Shown piece by piece: positions 1-8,603 of a stretch of DNA of 64,000 nucleotides. The stretch is from positions 496,001 to 560,000 of the forward strand of contig JAVDKK010000003.1 in the NCBI GenBank assembly GCA_030849945.1, given 5' to 3'. Position numbers and translations under genes: made by a program. The stretch is from Schauerella fraxinea (GTDB lineage: Bacteria > Pseudomonadota > Gammaproteobacteria > Burkholderiales > Burkholderiaceae_B). Numbering within the stretch: the stretch's first letter is position 1; each line of letters starts with the position of its first letter. The notes beneath the pieces are model-generated. The model was not told where the DNA came from. It did not search any database and worked only from the letters and a program-made list of their open reading frames with translations.

Positions 1-1
1 G

Positions 2-55
2 CGCGCGCTTTTGCTCGAATATATGACCGGGCTTTTGCGCATCGTCGCTGAGTAG
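2..55 (+). CDS. Possible C-terminal end of a gene entering from the left
   Basis: A frame open from the first bases of the window ends in TAG at 53-55 and would encode about 17 residues, ending ...LLRIVAE. Its end lies 72 bases before the mfd stop codon, which is on the opposite strand, so the two genes would be convergent. A second frame is also open from the window edge until a TGA at 49-51, so the choice is uncertain. I do not recognise the family. Confidence 0.2.
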   Translation, partial: RALLLEYMTGLLRIVAE

Positions 56-127
56 CGCAGAGGTGCCCCTATCGGCATCGATCGCGCCATGGTCCTGTCT
101 GGCTCGCGCATTGTCATGGCCCGGCCG

Positions 128-3100
128 TCATTTGAGCGCACGCAGGACGACGCGCACGGCATCCACGCGAGCCTGCACTTGCTGGCCTTTGATCTCCACA
201 CGCAGCTTGTCTTGCCCGGCAAGTTTGATGTCGCGCCGCTTCTGCACGAGTTCGATGATGCGCATCGGATCGATGGCCGGCTTGGGGCCGAATTGGAGCA
301 GTGCCTGCGTTTCACTCGCGTCGATCTTGACGATGCCCAGTGGCACAGCTTCGAGACGCAGGCGGTGCGTGGCAATCAGCGTGCGCGCCGGATCCGGCAG
401 CTTGCCGAAGCGATCGATCAGTTCTTCCTGAATGCCAATCAACGCATCTTCATCCTTCACGTGCGCGAGACGTTTGTACACGCCCAGGCGGGCATGGACG
501 TCCGGGCAGTAATCGGAGGGCAGCAGCGCCGGCGCATGCAGATTGACTTCGCAAGCGGCGTTGAACGGCGCATCCAGATCGGGCTCTTCGCCAGATTTAA
601 GCGCACGCACCGCTTCATTGAGCATCTCGTTGTACATCGAGAAGCCGATTTCCTGGATGTTGCCGGATTGCGAGTCGCCGAGCACTTCACCGGTGCCGCG
701 AATTTCCAGGTCATGCATGGCCAGGAAGAATCCGGAACCCAGTTCTTCCATGGCCTGGATGGCCTCCAGACGCTTTTTAGCGTTGCTGGTGATCGCATCT
801 TCGCCCGGCGTCATCAGGTAGGCATAGGCCTGATGATGCGAGCGTCCCACGCGGCCGCGCAATTGATGCAACTGCGCCAGGCCGAATCGATCGGCACGAT
901 GGATCACGATCGTGTTGGCGCTGGGAACGTCGATACCGGTTTCGATAATCGTCGTGCACAACAGCACGTTGAAGCGCTGCTGATAGAAGCCCTTCATCAC
1001 CTGTTCGAGTTCGCGCTCGGGCATCTGGCCATGTGCCACGGCAATCCGCGCTTCGGGCACCAGCTCTTCGAGCCGCGCGCGGCGGTTGTGGATGGTGTCG
1101 ACTTCGTTGTGCAGGAAGTACACCTGCCCGCCACGCTTGAGTTCGCGCAGCAGTGCCTCGCGGATCGTGCTGCCGTCTTCGCGGCGCACGAAGGTCTTGA
1201 TGGCGAGCCGCTTCTGCGGTGCCGTGGCGATGACGGAAAAGTCGCGGATGCCTTCCAGCGACATGCCGAGTGTGCGCGGGATGGGCGTGGCCGTAAGCGT
1301 AAGCACATCGACTTCGGCGCGCAGGGCTTTCAGGCTTTCTTTCTGACGCACGCCAAAACGGTGTTCCTCGTCAATGATCACCAGTCCCAGACGTTTGAAA
1401 TTGACGTCTTTGGACAGGATCTTGTGGGTGCCGATGACGATGTCGATCGTGCCGTCGTTGATGCCGGCGATGGCCGCGGTGATCTCTTTGGCCGAACGGA
1501 AACGCGAGAGTTCGACCACCTTGACCGGCCAATCGGCAAAGCGATCGGAGAAGGTGGCAGCATGCTGTTCGGCCAATAGCGTGGTGGGGCACAGAATGGC
1601 CACTTGCTTGCCGTTGGCGATGGCCAGGAACGTGGCGCGCAAGGCCACTTCGGTTTTGCCGAAGCCCACGTCGCCGCACACCAGGCGATCCATCGGGCGC
1701 CCGGAGGTCATGTCGCCCAGTACGGCGCCGATGGCGGCGGCCTGGTCGGGCGTTTCTTCAAAGCCGAAGCCTTCGGCAAACGTTTCGTAGTCGCCGATGG
1801 GCAACTTGAACGAAAACCCTTGCCGGGCCGCACGCCGGGCGTACAACTCGAGCAATTCGGCAGCGGTGTCGCGCACCTGCTTGGCGGCCTTGCGGCGCGC
1901 CTTATCCCATTGGCCTGAGCCGAGATGGTGCAGCGGGGCCGCATCGGGATCTGCGCCGCTGTAGCGTGCGATCACATGCAGTTGCGCCACGGGCACATAC
2001 AAGGTGCTGTCGTTGGCGTACTTGAGATGCAGGAATTCGGTGACGCCTTCGCCCAGGTCCATATTGACCAGACCGCAGTAGCGCGCGATACCGTGTTGCG
2101 CGTGAACGACGGGGTCGCCCTCGCGCAATTCGGACAGATCGCGCACCATCGCTTCGACGTTGCTGGCGCCTTCCTGCGCACGGCGGCCACGGCGCGAACT
2201 GCTCGCCTGATCGGGATAGAGATCGTTTTCGGTGATGAACGCGACATGCGCGTCAGTGAGCGCAAAGCCCAGGTTCAAGGGCGCAGCCACCAGCGCGAAG
2301 CGGGCGTCCAGTGACATGAACGCGTCGATGTCGTCGTACTGCGCTTCGGGCGGCAGGCCCTGATCGGTGAGCATCTGCACGAGCGTTTCGCGACGGCCGG
2401 CCGAGTCCGCGCACAGCAACAGCCGCTGGTCGCCGCGCGCCAGCACGGCGCGCAGTTTCGCGACCGGGTCTTCGGCCCGGCGGGCGATGCTCACGTCGGG
2501 CGGCGCCACAATATCTTCGCGCGGCTCGGCCGCGGTGATGGCAAGCCGGCGAAACTCCTTCAAATGTCCGAAGAGCCCCTCGGCATCGAGAAATAATTCG
2601 GGCGGCGGGAGTACCGGGCGTTCGCGGTCGGCCTTCAAGAACTGATAGCGGCTGATCGTGTCGTGCGAAAACCGTTGAATCGCATCGTCGATATCGCCGT
2701 GCGTGACCGTGATGGTGCTCGCATCGAGATAGTCGAACAGCGTGGCGGTCTCTTCGAAAAAGAGCGGCAGGTAGTATTCGACGCCGGCGAAGGCGATGCC
2801 GCTGCCGATGTCTTTATAGGGCAGGGCACGCGATGGGTCGCCTTCGAACACCTCGCGAAAGCGCGCCCGAAAATGATTGCGCGCGTCTTCGTCCATCGGA
2901 AACTCGCGGCCCGGCAACAGTTGCACATCGTTGACGGGATACAGGCTGCGTTGGGTGTCCACGTCGAATGCGCGGATCGATTCGATCTCGTCATCGAACA
3001 GATCCAGCCGGTATGGCAGCACCGAACCCATCGGGAACAGGTCGATCAATCCCCCGCGCAGGCAGAATTCCCCTGGCGCGGTGACCTGCGTGACGTGCGC

Positions 3101-3592
3101 GTAGGTTGCCAGCGTGAGTTGCGTGCGCAACGCCGCCTCATCCAGCTTGTCGCCCTTCTTGAAAGCGAAGGTGTAGGCGGCAAGAAAAGAGGGCGGGGGC
3201 AGGCGATAGAGCGCCGTGGTGACGGGCACGGTGAGCACGTCCACCCCTTGCTGCATCAGCGCGTGCAACGTCTGCAGCCGCTCCGAAATCAGGTCCTGGT
3301 GCGGCGAAAACGCGTCGTACGGCAGGGTTTCCCAGTCGGGCAGCTGGCGCACGCGCAACGCGGGCGCGAAAAGATGGATTTCGTCTGCCAGACGTTGGGC
3401 TTCGAGCGGATCGGCCGTGAGGATGACGAGCGGCGCCTGGGCTTGCCGCGCGAGGTCGGCGAGCAGCCAGGCATCGCCCGAACCGGGCGGTCGGGGCTGC
3501 GCATGACGGGTGCCGATTTTGAGGGCGGTAAGCGTCTTGGCGGTGACGGGAAGCGCGGTGATGGGCAAAACGAGAGATGAGGAGGCGGGCAT
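128..3592 (-). CDS. mfd: Transcription-repair coupling factor Mfd
   Basis: This 1154-residue protein is an SF2 translocase that releases RNA polymerase stalled at DNA lesions and recruits UvrA for excision repair. The N-terminal UvrB-like part (about residues 20-350) precedes the RNA-polymerase-binding region (about 485-545, with VVHAQHGIARY). The motor follows: Walker A GDVGFGKTE near residue 640, the DEEH box IIDEEHRFG near 740, TATPIPRT, and the arginine-rich motif QLRGRVGRSHH. The C-terminal TRCF domain is present, and the length matches E. coli Mfd (1148). It is divergent from ispD, with only 29 bases between the starts. The ATG at 3592 has no Shine-Dalgarno sequence and sits just downstream of a good promoter, so the message may be almost leaderless. 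Confidence 0.97.
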   Translation of the reverse strand: MPASSSLVLPITALPVTAKTLTALKIGTRHAQPRPPGSGDAWLLADLARQAQAPLVILTADPLEAQRLADEIHLFAPALRVRQLPDWETLPYDAFSPHQDLISERLQTLHALMQQGVDVLTVPVTTALYRLPPPSFLAAYTFAFKKGDKLDEAALRTQLTLATYAHVTQVTAPGEFCLRGGLIDLFPMGSVLPYRLDLFDDEIESIRAFDVDTQRSLYPVNDVQLLPGREFPMDEDARNHFRARFREVFEGDPSRALPYKDIGSGIAFAGVEYYLPLFFEETATLFDYLDASTITVTHGDIDDAIQRFSHDTISRYQFLKADRERPVLPPPELFLDAEGLFGHLKEFRRLAITAAEPREDIVAPPDVSIARRAEDPVAKLRAVLARGDQRLLLCADSAGRRETLVQMLTDQGLPPEAQYDDIDAFMSLDARFALVAAPLNLGFALTDAHVAFITENDLYPDQASSSRRGRRAQEGASNVEAMVRDLSELREGDPVVHAQHGIARYCGLVNMDLGEGVTEFLHLKYANDSTLYVPVAQLHVIARYSGADPDAAPLHHLGSGQWDKARRKAAKQVRDTAAELLELYARRAARQGFSFKLPIGDYETFAEGFGFEETPDQAAAIGAVLGDMTSGRPMDRLVCGDVGFGKTEVALRATFLAIANGKQVAILCPTTLLAEQHAATFSDRFADWPVKVVELSRFRSAKEITAAIAGINDGTIDIVIGTHKILSKDVNFKRLGLVIIDEEHRFGVRQKESLKALRAEVDVLTLTATPIPRTLGMSLEGIRDFSVIATAPQKRLAIKTFVRREDGSTIREALLRELKRGGQVYFLHNEVDTIHNRRARLEELVPEARIAVAHGQMPERELEQVMKGFYQQRFNVLLCTTIIETGIDVPSANTIVIHRADRFGLAQLHQLRGRVGRSHHQAYAYLMTPGEDAITSNAKKRLEAIQAMEELGSGFFLAMHDLEIRGTGEVLGDSQSGNIQEIGFSMYNEMLNEAVRALKSGEEPDLDAPFNAACEVNLHAPALLPSDYCPDVHARLGVYKRLAHVKDEDALIGIQEELIDRFGKLPDPARTLIATHRLRLEAVPLGIVKIDASETQALLQFGPKPAIDPMRIIELVQKRRDIKLAGQDKLRVEIKGQQVQARVDAVRVVLRALK

Positions 3593-3602
3593 GAGGAGGT
3601 TG

Positions 3603-3630
3603 ATTATAAAATCACCGGGCTATGTCTCAA
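3603..3630 (-). promoter_or_regulatory. Sigma70-type promoter candidate for mfd
   Basis: On the minus strand, TTGAGA (3630-3625) is followed after 16 bases by a perfect TATAAT (3608-3603). Transcription would start near 3596, only about four bases before the mfd ATG. The -35 element overlaps the first codons of ispD. This is a motif match and has not been mapped. Confidence 0.5.
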
Positions 3631-4419
3631 TCGATTATCTGCATTGTGCCCGCTGCGGGCGTTGGCGCCCGGGCGCAGCGCGCCCTGGGCGACGCATTTC
3701 CTAAGCAATATCGCGGCCTGGCCGGCCAGCCGATGCTCCGCCACGCGGTGCTGGCGCTGCTGGCCGATCCGCGCGTGACCCAGGTTCGAGTGGCCGTGTC
3801 GCCCGATGACGGCTGGGCGGCCGACGCCTTGGCGGGCTTGCCCCGCTGCGTGATCCGGCCTTGCGGGGGACCCACCCGCGCCGCTACCGTAGCCGGCGCA
3901 TTGGCCGATGCTGCTTTGGATGACGACGCCTGGGTGCTCGTGCACGACGCCGCGCGTCCGGGCTTACCGGCCGATGCCTTGGCGCGCCTGATCGACACCT
4001 GCCTGCACGATCCGGTGGGCGGTTTGCTGGCGGTGCCGGTACCCGATACGGTGAAGCGGGCGGTGGCGTCTGCCGGGCAGGTAGCGATGGGCGCCTCATC
4101 GGCACAGGCTGCAACCGACATATCCGGCCGCCAATCGCCCGTCAACGCTTTCGCCGCCGTGCCGGTCGACGTTGCAGCCGTGCGGGTGGATGCCACACTC
4201 GCGCGCGATGGTCTCTGGCTGGCCCAGACACCGCAGATGTTCCGAGCAGGTATGCTGCAGTCCGCGTTGCTGGCTGCGGACCGGGCAGGTGTGGTCGTCA
4301 CCGATGAGGCGTCGGCAATCGAGGCGGCCGGCTATGCGCCGCAATTGGTGTTGGGATCGGCACGCAACTTCAAGGTCACGTGGCCGGACGATTTCGAATT
4401 AATGGAAAAATGGTTATGA
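3622..4419 (+). CDS. ispD: 2-C-methyl-D-erythritol 4-phosphate cytidylyltransferase IspD, with an internal insertion
   Basis: IspD joins CTP to methylerythritol phosphate in the MEP isoprenoid pathway. The N-terminal nucleotide-binding loop (PAAGVGARAQ, then FPKQY) and the later VHDAARP, VPVPDTVKRA and LAQTPQMF motifs are clear. The protein has 265 residues where the family usually has about 230. The excess lies between VKRA (about residue 150) and DGLW (about 197): 48 residues here against about 14 in E. coli, forming an Ala/Val-rich insertion at a position that should be surface-exposed. It overlaps ispF by four bases (ATGA), so the next two pathway enzymes are translationally coupled. Confidence 0.95.
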   Translation: MSQSIICIVPAAGVGARAQRALGDAFPKQYRGLAGQPMLRHAVLALLADPRVTQVRVAVSPDDGWAADALAGLPRCVIRPCGGPTRAATVAGALADAALDDDAWVLVHDAARPGLPADALARLIDTCLHDPVGGLLAVPVPDTVKRAVASAGQVAMGASSAQAATDISGRQSPVNAFAAVPVDVAAVRVDATLARDGLWLAQTPQMFRAGMLQSALLAADRAGVVVTDEASAIEAAGYAPQLVLGSARNFKVTWPDDFELMEKWL

Positions 4420-4901
4420 GTGCAGCTTTTCGTGTGGGACAAGGGTTCGATGTGCACGCGCTGGTCGACGGTCGGCCGCTGATCATCGGTGGCGTCACGA
4501 TCCCGCATACGCAGGGGCTTGCCGGCCACTCCGACGCCGATGTGCTGCTGCACGCCATCACCGACGCCGTGTTGGGCGCGGCTGGGCTGGGCGATATCGG
4601 CCGGCACTTTCCCGACACCGATCCCGCCTATCTCGGTGCAGATAGCCGCGTGTTGCTGCGCGAAGCCATGCGGCGCGTGGCCGAGAAAGGCTGGGCGGTG
4701 GTGAACGTTGACGCCACCGTGCACGCGCAAGCGCCCAAGATCGGCCCGCATGCGAGCGCGATGGTCGCCAATATTGCGGCCGACCTGGGCATTGCACCGG
4801 ATGCCGTCAACGTGAAGGCGAAAACCAATGAAGCACTGGGTTTTCTTGGCCGCAAGGAAGGGATTGCCGCGACCGTCGTGGCGCTGATCGAGCGCGTGTA
4901 G
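4416..4901 (+). CDS. ispF: 2-C-methyl-D-erythritol 2,4-cyclodiphosphate synthase IspF
   Basis: IspF cyclises CDP-methylerythritol 2-phosphate to the cyclodiphosphate, two steps after IspD. The product is 161 residues. The zinc-binding DVH is seen near residues 10-12 (GQGFDVHAL), together with the GHSDADVLLHAI segment, DIGRHFPD, and the C-terminal KTNEALGFLGRKEGIAA. I chose the ATG at 4416 because it overlaps the ispD stop as ATGA and gives the normal N-terminus. An upstream in-frame ATG at 4380 would only add 12 residues lying inside ispD. A hairpin terminator follows at 4926. Confidence 0.97.
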   Translation: MSAAFRVGQGFDVHALVDGRPLIIGGVTIPHTQGLAGHSDADVLLHAITDAVLGAAGLGDIGRHFPDTDPAYLGADSRVLLREAMRRVAEKGWAVVNVDATVHAQAPKIGPHASAMVANIAADLGIAPDAVNVKAKTNEALGFLGRKEGIAATVVALIERV

Positions 4902-4925
4902 TCCGTCTTTCAGACGCGGATAAAC

Positions 4926-4962
4926 AAAAGCACTCGTCCGAGATCCGAACCGAGTGCTTTTT
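4926..4962. terminator. Intrinsic terminator after ispF, probably bidirectional with ahpD
   Basis: AAAAGCACTCG (4926-4936) pairs with CGAGTGCTTTT (4951-4961), and a run of T follows the stem on the plus strand. The mirrored A-run gives T residues on the minus strand, about 90 bases downstream of the ahpD stop. Confidence 0.75.
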
Positions 4963-5054
4963 GGTAAAGGGTGCGAGCAACGATTGTTGCTGCGCCACCT
5001 GCGGTTGACTCCTGCGCCACATAGCCGCCGTGACGGCCATGTGTGCGCGAAGAC

Positions 5055-5573
5055 TTACTTGCCTTGTGCGGCCAGCGCCAGGGCGGCCGCGTTCACAACG
5101 GCGGCGATACGGCCGGCATCGCGCAGTTGTTCGACCGTCAAGCCTTCCTTCTTGAGCAGCTCGTAGTGCGACTGGATGCAGAAGTGGCATTTGCCGATCA
5201 CGGATGCAGCCAGCGCAAACAGCTCGAAGCGCTTTTTCTCGACGCCACCATGGTTGGCGTACGCATTCATGCGCAGTTGGGCCGGCAGGCTCTTCAACTG
5301 AGCGTCGCCCGTCATTTCAACGTACGGATACCAGGCGTTGTTCATGCCCATGAGCGCGGCAGCGGTAAGCGCGGCATTGGCGTCCGTTTCAGACAGGGCG
5401 CTTTTGAACGTCTCGACCAGCAGCGGGCTTTTCGCGGCAAAGGCGGCGGCCAAAGCGGTACCCAGCGCGTCTTCGCTCGACAAGGTGGAGCGGCTGACGA
5501 CGGCGTCCAGATTGAGACGAATGTCTTTGGCCCAGTCGGGCAGTTGTTCTTTAATCGAATCGAGCAGTGCCAT
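5055..5573 (-). CDS. ahpD: Alkyl hydroperoxide reductase AhpD
   Basis: AhpD is a small thiol disulfide oxidoreductase that reduces oxidised AhpC. The 172-residue protein has the active site KCHFCIQSH with Cys129 and Cys132, plus His136 and Glu117, matching the spacing known for mycobacterial AhpD (Glu118, Cys130, Cys133, His137). It lies downstream of ahpC on the same strand, separated by a 77-base gap that holds a strong hairpin, so it is probably made at a lower level than AhpC. No ahpF-type reductase gene is present here. Confidence 0.95.
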   Translation of the reverse strand: MALLDSIKEQLPDWAKDIRLNLDAVVSRSTLSSEDALGTALAAAFAAKSPLLVETFKSALSETDANAALTAAALMGMNNAWYPYVEMTGDAQLKSLPAQLRMNAYANHGGVEKKRFELFALAASVIGKCHFCIQSHYELLKKEGLTVEQLRDAGRIAAVVNAAALALAAQGK

Positions 5574-5600
5574 AGTTTTTTCCTATTATTTTGTCCAATT

Positions 5601-5622
5601 AAAGCCCGGCGAACCGGGCTTT
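5601..5622 (-). terminator. Hairpin between ahpC and ahpD (attenuator or processing site)
   Basis: AAAGCCCGG and CCGGGCTTT form a perfect 9-bp stem with a 4-base loop (TTCG on the minus strand). Only a short T-run follows, so partial termination or stabilisation of the upstream ahpC message is more likely than full termination. Confidence 0.5.
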
Positions 5623-5650
5623 AAGCGCCCGGCAAGCCAGGCTTTTAAGA

Positions 5651-6199
5651 TTACAGCGTGCCGCCGCCAACCGTACGGTTGCAAGGGCACAATTCGTCCG
5701 TTTGCAGACCATCCAGCAGACGCAGGACTTCTTCCGGGTTACGACCCACGTTCAGGTTGTTCACCGAAACGTGCTGGATCGTGTTGTCCGGGTCAACGAT
5801 GAACGTTGCGCGCAGTGCCACGCCAGCCGATTTGTCGCGGATACCGAGTTGGTCGACGAGCGAACCGGTCGTGTCGCCGAACTGGTAGTGACCCAGCTTG
5901 CTGAGGTCCGGATGCTCACGACGCCATGCCAGCTTGACGAATTCGTTGTCGGTCGAGCCGCCGAGCAATACTGCATCGCGGTCTTCGAAGTCTTTGGCCA
6001 ACGAATTGAAGCCGACGATTTCGGTCGGGCAAACGAACGTGAAGTCCTTCGGGTAGAAGTAGATGACCTTCCACTTGCCGGGGAACGAGCTTTCGGTGAT
6101 GTCTTCGAACGCCGAAACGCCGTTTTCTTCGTGCTGGTTGAAGCCAGGCTTCACGCCGGAAACTTTGAAGGGCTCGAGTTTATCGCCTACGGTTTTCAT
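5651..6199 (-). CDS. ahpC: Peroxiredoxin AhpC (alkyl hydroperoxide reductase subunit C)
   Basis: AhpC is a thiol peroxidase that reduces H2O2, organic hydroperoxides and peroxynitrite. In the 182-residue product the peroxidatic cysteine is Cys57 in TFVCPTE. The C-terminus has two more cysteines, Cys171 and Cys173, as CPC; this three-cysteine layout resembles mycobacterial AhpC (Cys61, Cys174, Cys176), which also works with AhpD. The ATG at 6199 is preceded by AGGAG seven bases upstream. An in-frame start at 6265 is rejected because it falls at the predicted transcription start. A promoter candidate overlaps the end of the upstream kinase gene. Confidence 0.96.
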   Translation of the reverse strand: MKTVGDKLEPFKVSGVKPGFNQHEENGVSAFEDITESSFPGKWKVIYFYPKDFTFVCPTEIVGFNSLAKDFEDRDAVLLGGSTDNEFVKLAWRREHPDLSKLGHYQFGDTTGSLVDQLGIRDKSAGVALRATFIVDPDNTIQHVSVNNLNVGRNPEEVLRLLDGLQTDELCPCNRTVGGGTL

Positions 6200-6272
6200 T
6201 TGGACTCCTGGTGTTGGGTGAGTAAAGCGCAGTGCCAGGTGGGGTAAACCCATCCCTGACGCCATGGAAGTA

Positions 6273-6300
6273 ATTCTACGCTATTGAAACTCGCTGTCTA
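6273..6300 (-). promoter_or_regulatory. Promoter candidate for ahpC-ahpD
   Basis: On the minus strand, TAGACA (6300-6295), a 16-base spacer and TAGAAT (6278-6273) precede ahpC, giving a leader of about 66 bases. The -35 element lies inside the last codons of the risS-like kinase gene. I did not identify a clear OxyR site. Confidence 0.45.
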
Positions 6301-7645
6301 ATTGAAAATTCCTAACCTTGGCTTTGGGTAACTCTATCCGAGCACGCAATCCGCCGCCCTCGCGTGGCAGCAATCGAAGCTGCCCGCCAACGTGCTTGAG
6401 CAAGCGTTCTACGATGGCCAAACCGAGGCCCGCGCCGCTTACGCCGGTACGCGCCGCCTCGCCGCGCGAGAAGGGCCGCAGCAAACGTTCGACATCCTGC
6501 GGTGCGATGCCGGGACCACGGTCTGCCACATCGATGAAGAGCATATTGCCCTCGTTCACCAAGGTCGTGGACAAACGCAACACGCCGTCTTCGGATCTGC
6601 CGTAGCGGCGCGCGTTCTCAATCAAGTTGGTGACGATACGCTTAAGATCAAGGGCGGTAATGCGTGCACGCAGCGCAGGTTCGATATCGCTGTCGAGCTC
6701 GTCGCCGCGCATGTCCGCCATCGCGCGCTCGCGCTCCAGCAGATCGTTCAGCACGGTCGACACATCGGTGGCCAACTGGGGGAGCGTGCCCGCGGGCCGC
6801 GCATATTCCATCAACTGACCAATACTGTGGTCGATCTGGCCAAGATCGTCGTCAATCGCCTGGCGCGCTTCCTCAGAGACACCGCTCATCTCGATTTCGA
6901 GCCGCATGCGCGCCAGCGGTGTGCGTAGATCGTGCGAGATCCCCGCCAACATGAGCTCGCGATCCGCCTCGGTCTGGCGTAGGTCGCGTGCCATGCGGTT
7001 GAACGACTTATTGAGATCCCGAATTTCCCGGGGGCCGTTTTCAGGCAACGGTGAGGGGTTCTCGCCACGCGACAGCACTTGTGCAGCGCGTGCGATGCGC
7101 GAAAGCGGGCGATTGACGAAGCCCACACTCACTGCAGCACCCACGAGCGATAGGAGCAGGGCGGTCGCGCCCCAGCCGAGCCATTCGATGCCGCCGGTTA
7201 ACCCGATCTGCTCGCGTTCGAACACCAGCCAGAACAAGTCGTCGTTGATGTTGAAACTGACCCAGAACCCCGGAACTTGGTTGACACCCCATGCAACCTG
7301 CGTTTCGGGGCCGAAGCGGAATCGGATGTTTTCGGCGACGCGCTGCCAATAGCGGTCGTCAGGCAGAGGCTCGGCAAAGTCGGTGAGTTCGCGCGGGTAG
7401 ACCTGGATCCCTTCATTGGTCGCCAGGTCGAGCAGCAACTTGCTGCGCTCTTCGCTTTGGGCATACACCAGCGCTGTGCGCGTGATGTTGACAGCCGTGA
7501 CTACCCGTTGCGCCATCTGGTTCGCACGCGGCCCTAACTCCATACTGAAAAAAACTTGGAGCCAGGCGCCGAGGCTAACGAGCATCAGGGCGGCAAGGAG
7601 CAAAAACGTCCGGCCGAAGAGGCCGAGTTTGAGACGAGAGGTCAA
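6281..7645 (-). CDS. risS: EnvZ/RisS-like sensor histidine kinase
   Basis: This 454-residue membrane sensor kinase has a first transmembrane helix at about residues 13-33, a periplasmic sensor region, a second helix at about 154-176, and a HAMP linker (about 177-228). The dimerisation/phosphoacceptor motif GISHDLRTPLARM carries His238, and an ATPase domain has N (LIENARRYG), G1 (DRGPGI) and G2 (GAGLGLAIV) boxes. It follows its regulator gene after 67 bases. The closest family known to me is Bordetella RisS, linked to acid, Mg2+ and intracellular-survival responses; in B. pertussis that gene is truncated, but here it is complete. The stimulus cannot be read from sequence. Confidence 0.9.
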   Translation of the reverse strand: MTSRLKLGLFGRTFLLLAALMLVSLGAWLQVFFSMELGPRANQMAQRVVTAVNITRTALVYAQSEERSKLLLDLATNEGIQVYPRELTDFAEPLPDDRYWQRVAENIRFRFGPETQVAWGVNQVPGFWVSFNINDDLFWLVFEREQIGLTGGIEWLGWGATALLLSLVGAAVSVGFVNRPLSRIARAAQVLSRGENPSPLPENGPREIRDLNKSFNRMARDLRQTEADRELMLAGISHDLRTPLARMRLEIEMSGVSEEARQAIDDDLGQIDHSIGQLMEYARPAGTLPQLATDVSTVLNDLLERERAMADMRGDELDSDIEPALRARITALDLKRIVTNLIENARRYGRSEDGVLRLSTTLVNEGNMLFIDVADRGPGIAPQDVERLLRPFSRGEAARTGVSGAGLGLAIVERLLKHVGGQLRLLPREGGGLRARIELPKAKVRNFQLDSEFQ

Positions 7646-7712
7646 GATGTCATCGCTTCAAGACAAGAGGGGCCGGCGGCTGCCGGGCCCGCGAGTCTAG
7701 CGAACCGTATGA

Positions 7713-8447
7713 TCAGCTACCACCGTCCGGTACGAAAACGTAGCCTAAGCCCCACACCGTCTGAATGAATACCGGCTTGGAGGGGTTGGGTTCGATCAGT
7801 TTGCGCAAGCGGGAAATCTGAACGTCCAGACTGCGGTCGAACGCTTCATATTCCCGGCCTCGTGCGAGTTCCATGAGTTTGTCACGCGACAGCGGGATCT
7901 TGGGGTGACGGGCAAATACTTTGAGTACCGAAAATTCACCGGTGGTGATCGGCACTTGTTCGCCGTTGCGCGTCAAGGTGCGGGTCGACAGGTTGAGCGT
8001 GTACGGGCCGAAGGCAATCGACTCGTTTTCCTGACTGGGGGCGCCGGGATGCTCCTCGGTACCGCGGCGGCGAAGAATGGCGTTGATGCGCGCCAGCAAT
8101 TCGCGCGGGTTGAACGGCTTCGACAGATAGTCGTCCGCACCCATTTCGAGACCGACGATGCGGTCGATCTCTTCGGCCTTGGCCGTGAGCATGATGATGG
8201 GCGTGTTGTCGTGGCCCCCCCGCAGGCGCCGACAAATGGACAAGCCATCTTCGCCGGGCAGCATGAGGTCGAGAACCAGCAGATCGAAATGTTCTCGCTG
8301 CCACAATTTGCCCATTTCCTTGGCATCTTCGGCGACGAACACGTTGAAACCCTGCTCGGACAAATAGCGCCGGAGCAGGTCGCGCAAGCGCGGATCGTCG
8401 TCTACGACGAGGATTTTGCGAGTCGGGGGGGTGTTTTGCGTATTCAT
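7713..8447 (-). CDS. risA: OmpR/RisA-like response regulator
   Basis: The 244-residue regulator has a receiver domain with the acidic pocket VVDDDPR, phosphoacceptor Asp60 (LVLDLMLPGEDG) and Lys110 (LSKPF). It is followed by an OmpR-type winged-helix DNA-binding domain at about residues 145-240, ending QTVWGLGYVFVPD. It is the first gene of a two-gene operon with the sensor kinase. The 156-base space to the divergent tsaB gene must hold its promoter; I see no clear autoregulatory repeat there. Confidence 0.93.
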   Translation of the reverse strand: MNTQNTPPTRKILVVDDDPRLRDLLRRYLSEQGFNVFVAEDAKEMGKLWQREHFDLLVLDLMLPGEDGLSICRRLRGGHDNTPIIMLTAKAEEIDRIVGLEMGADDYLSKPFNPRELLARINAILRRRGTEEHPGAPSQENESIAFGPYTLNLSTRTLTRNGEQVPITTGEFSVLKVFARHPKIPLSRDKLMELARGREYEAFDRSLDVQISRLRKLIEPNPSKPVFIQTVWGLGYVFVPDGGS

Positions 8448-8603
8448 GGCCGGAAATGTAACAGTGGCGAGTTTGAGCGGCTAGTGCCTGTTCACAAGAT
8501 ATTACACATTGCTCGGATCAGTTGAAATCCTCCGTGTGAATGGTGACAAATAGGAGGAAACGTGTGTGAGGCGGATGTTTGGCGTTTTCGTACAATCGCG
8601 AGC

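Noticed and set aside
89..1579. Open frame of about 496 codons opposite mfd
   Set aside because: Same effect: it lies fully inside mfd on the other strand, and mfd carries all expected motifs. No start signal or domain supports it.
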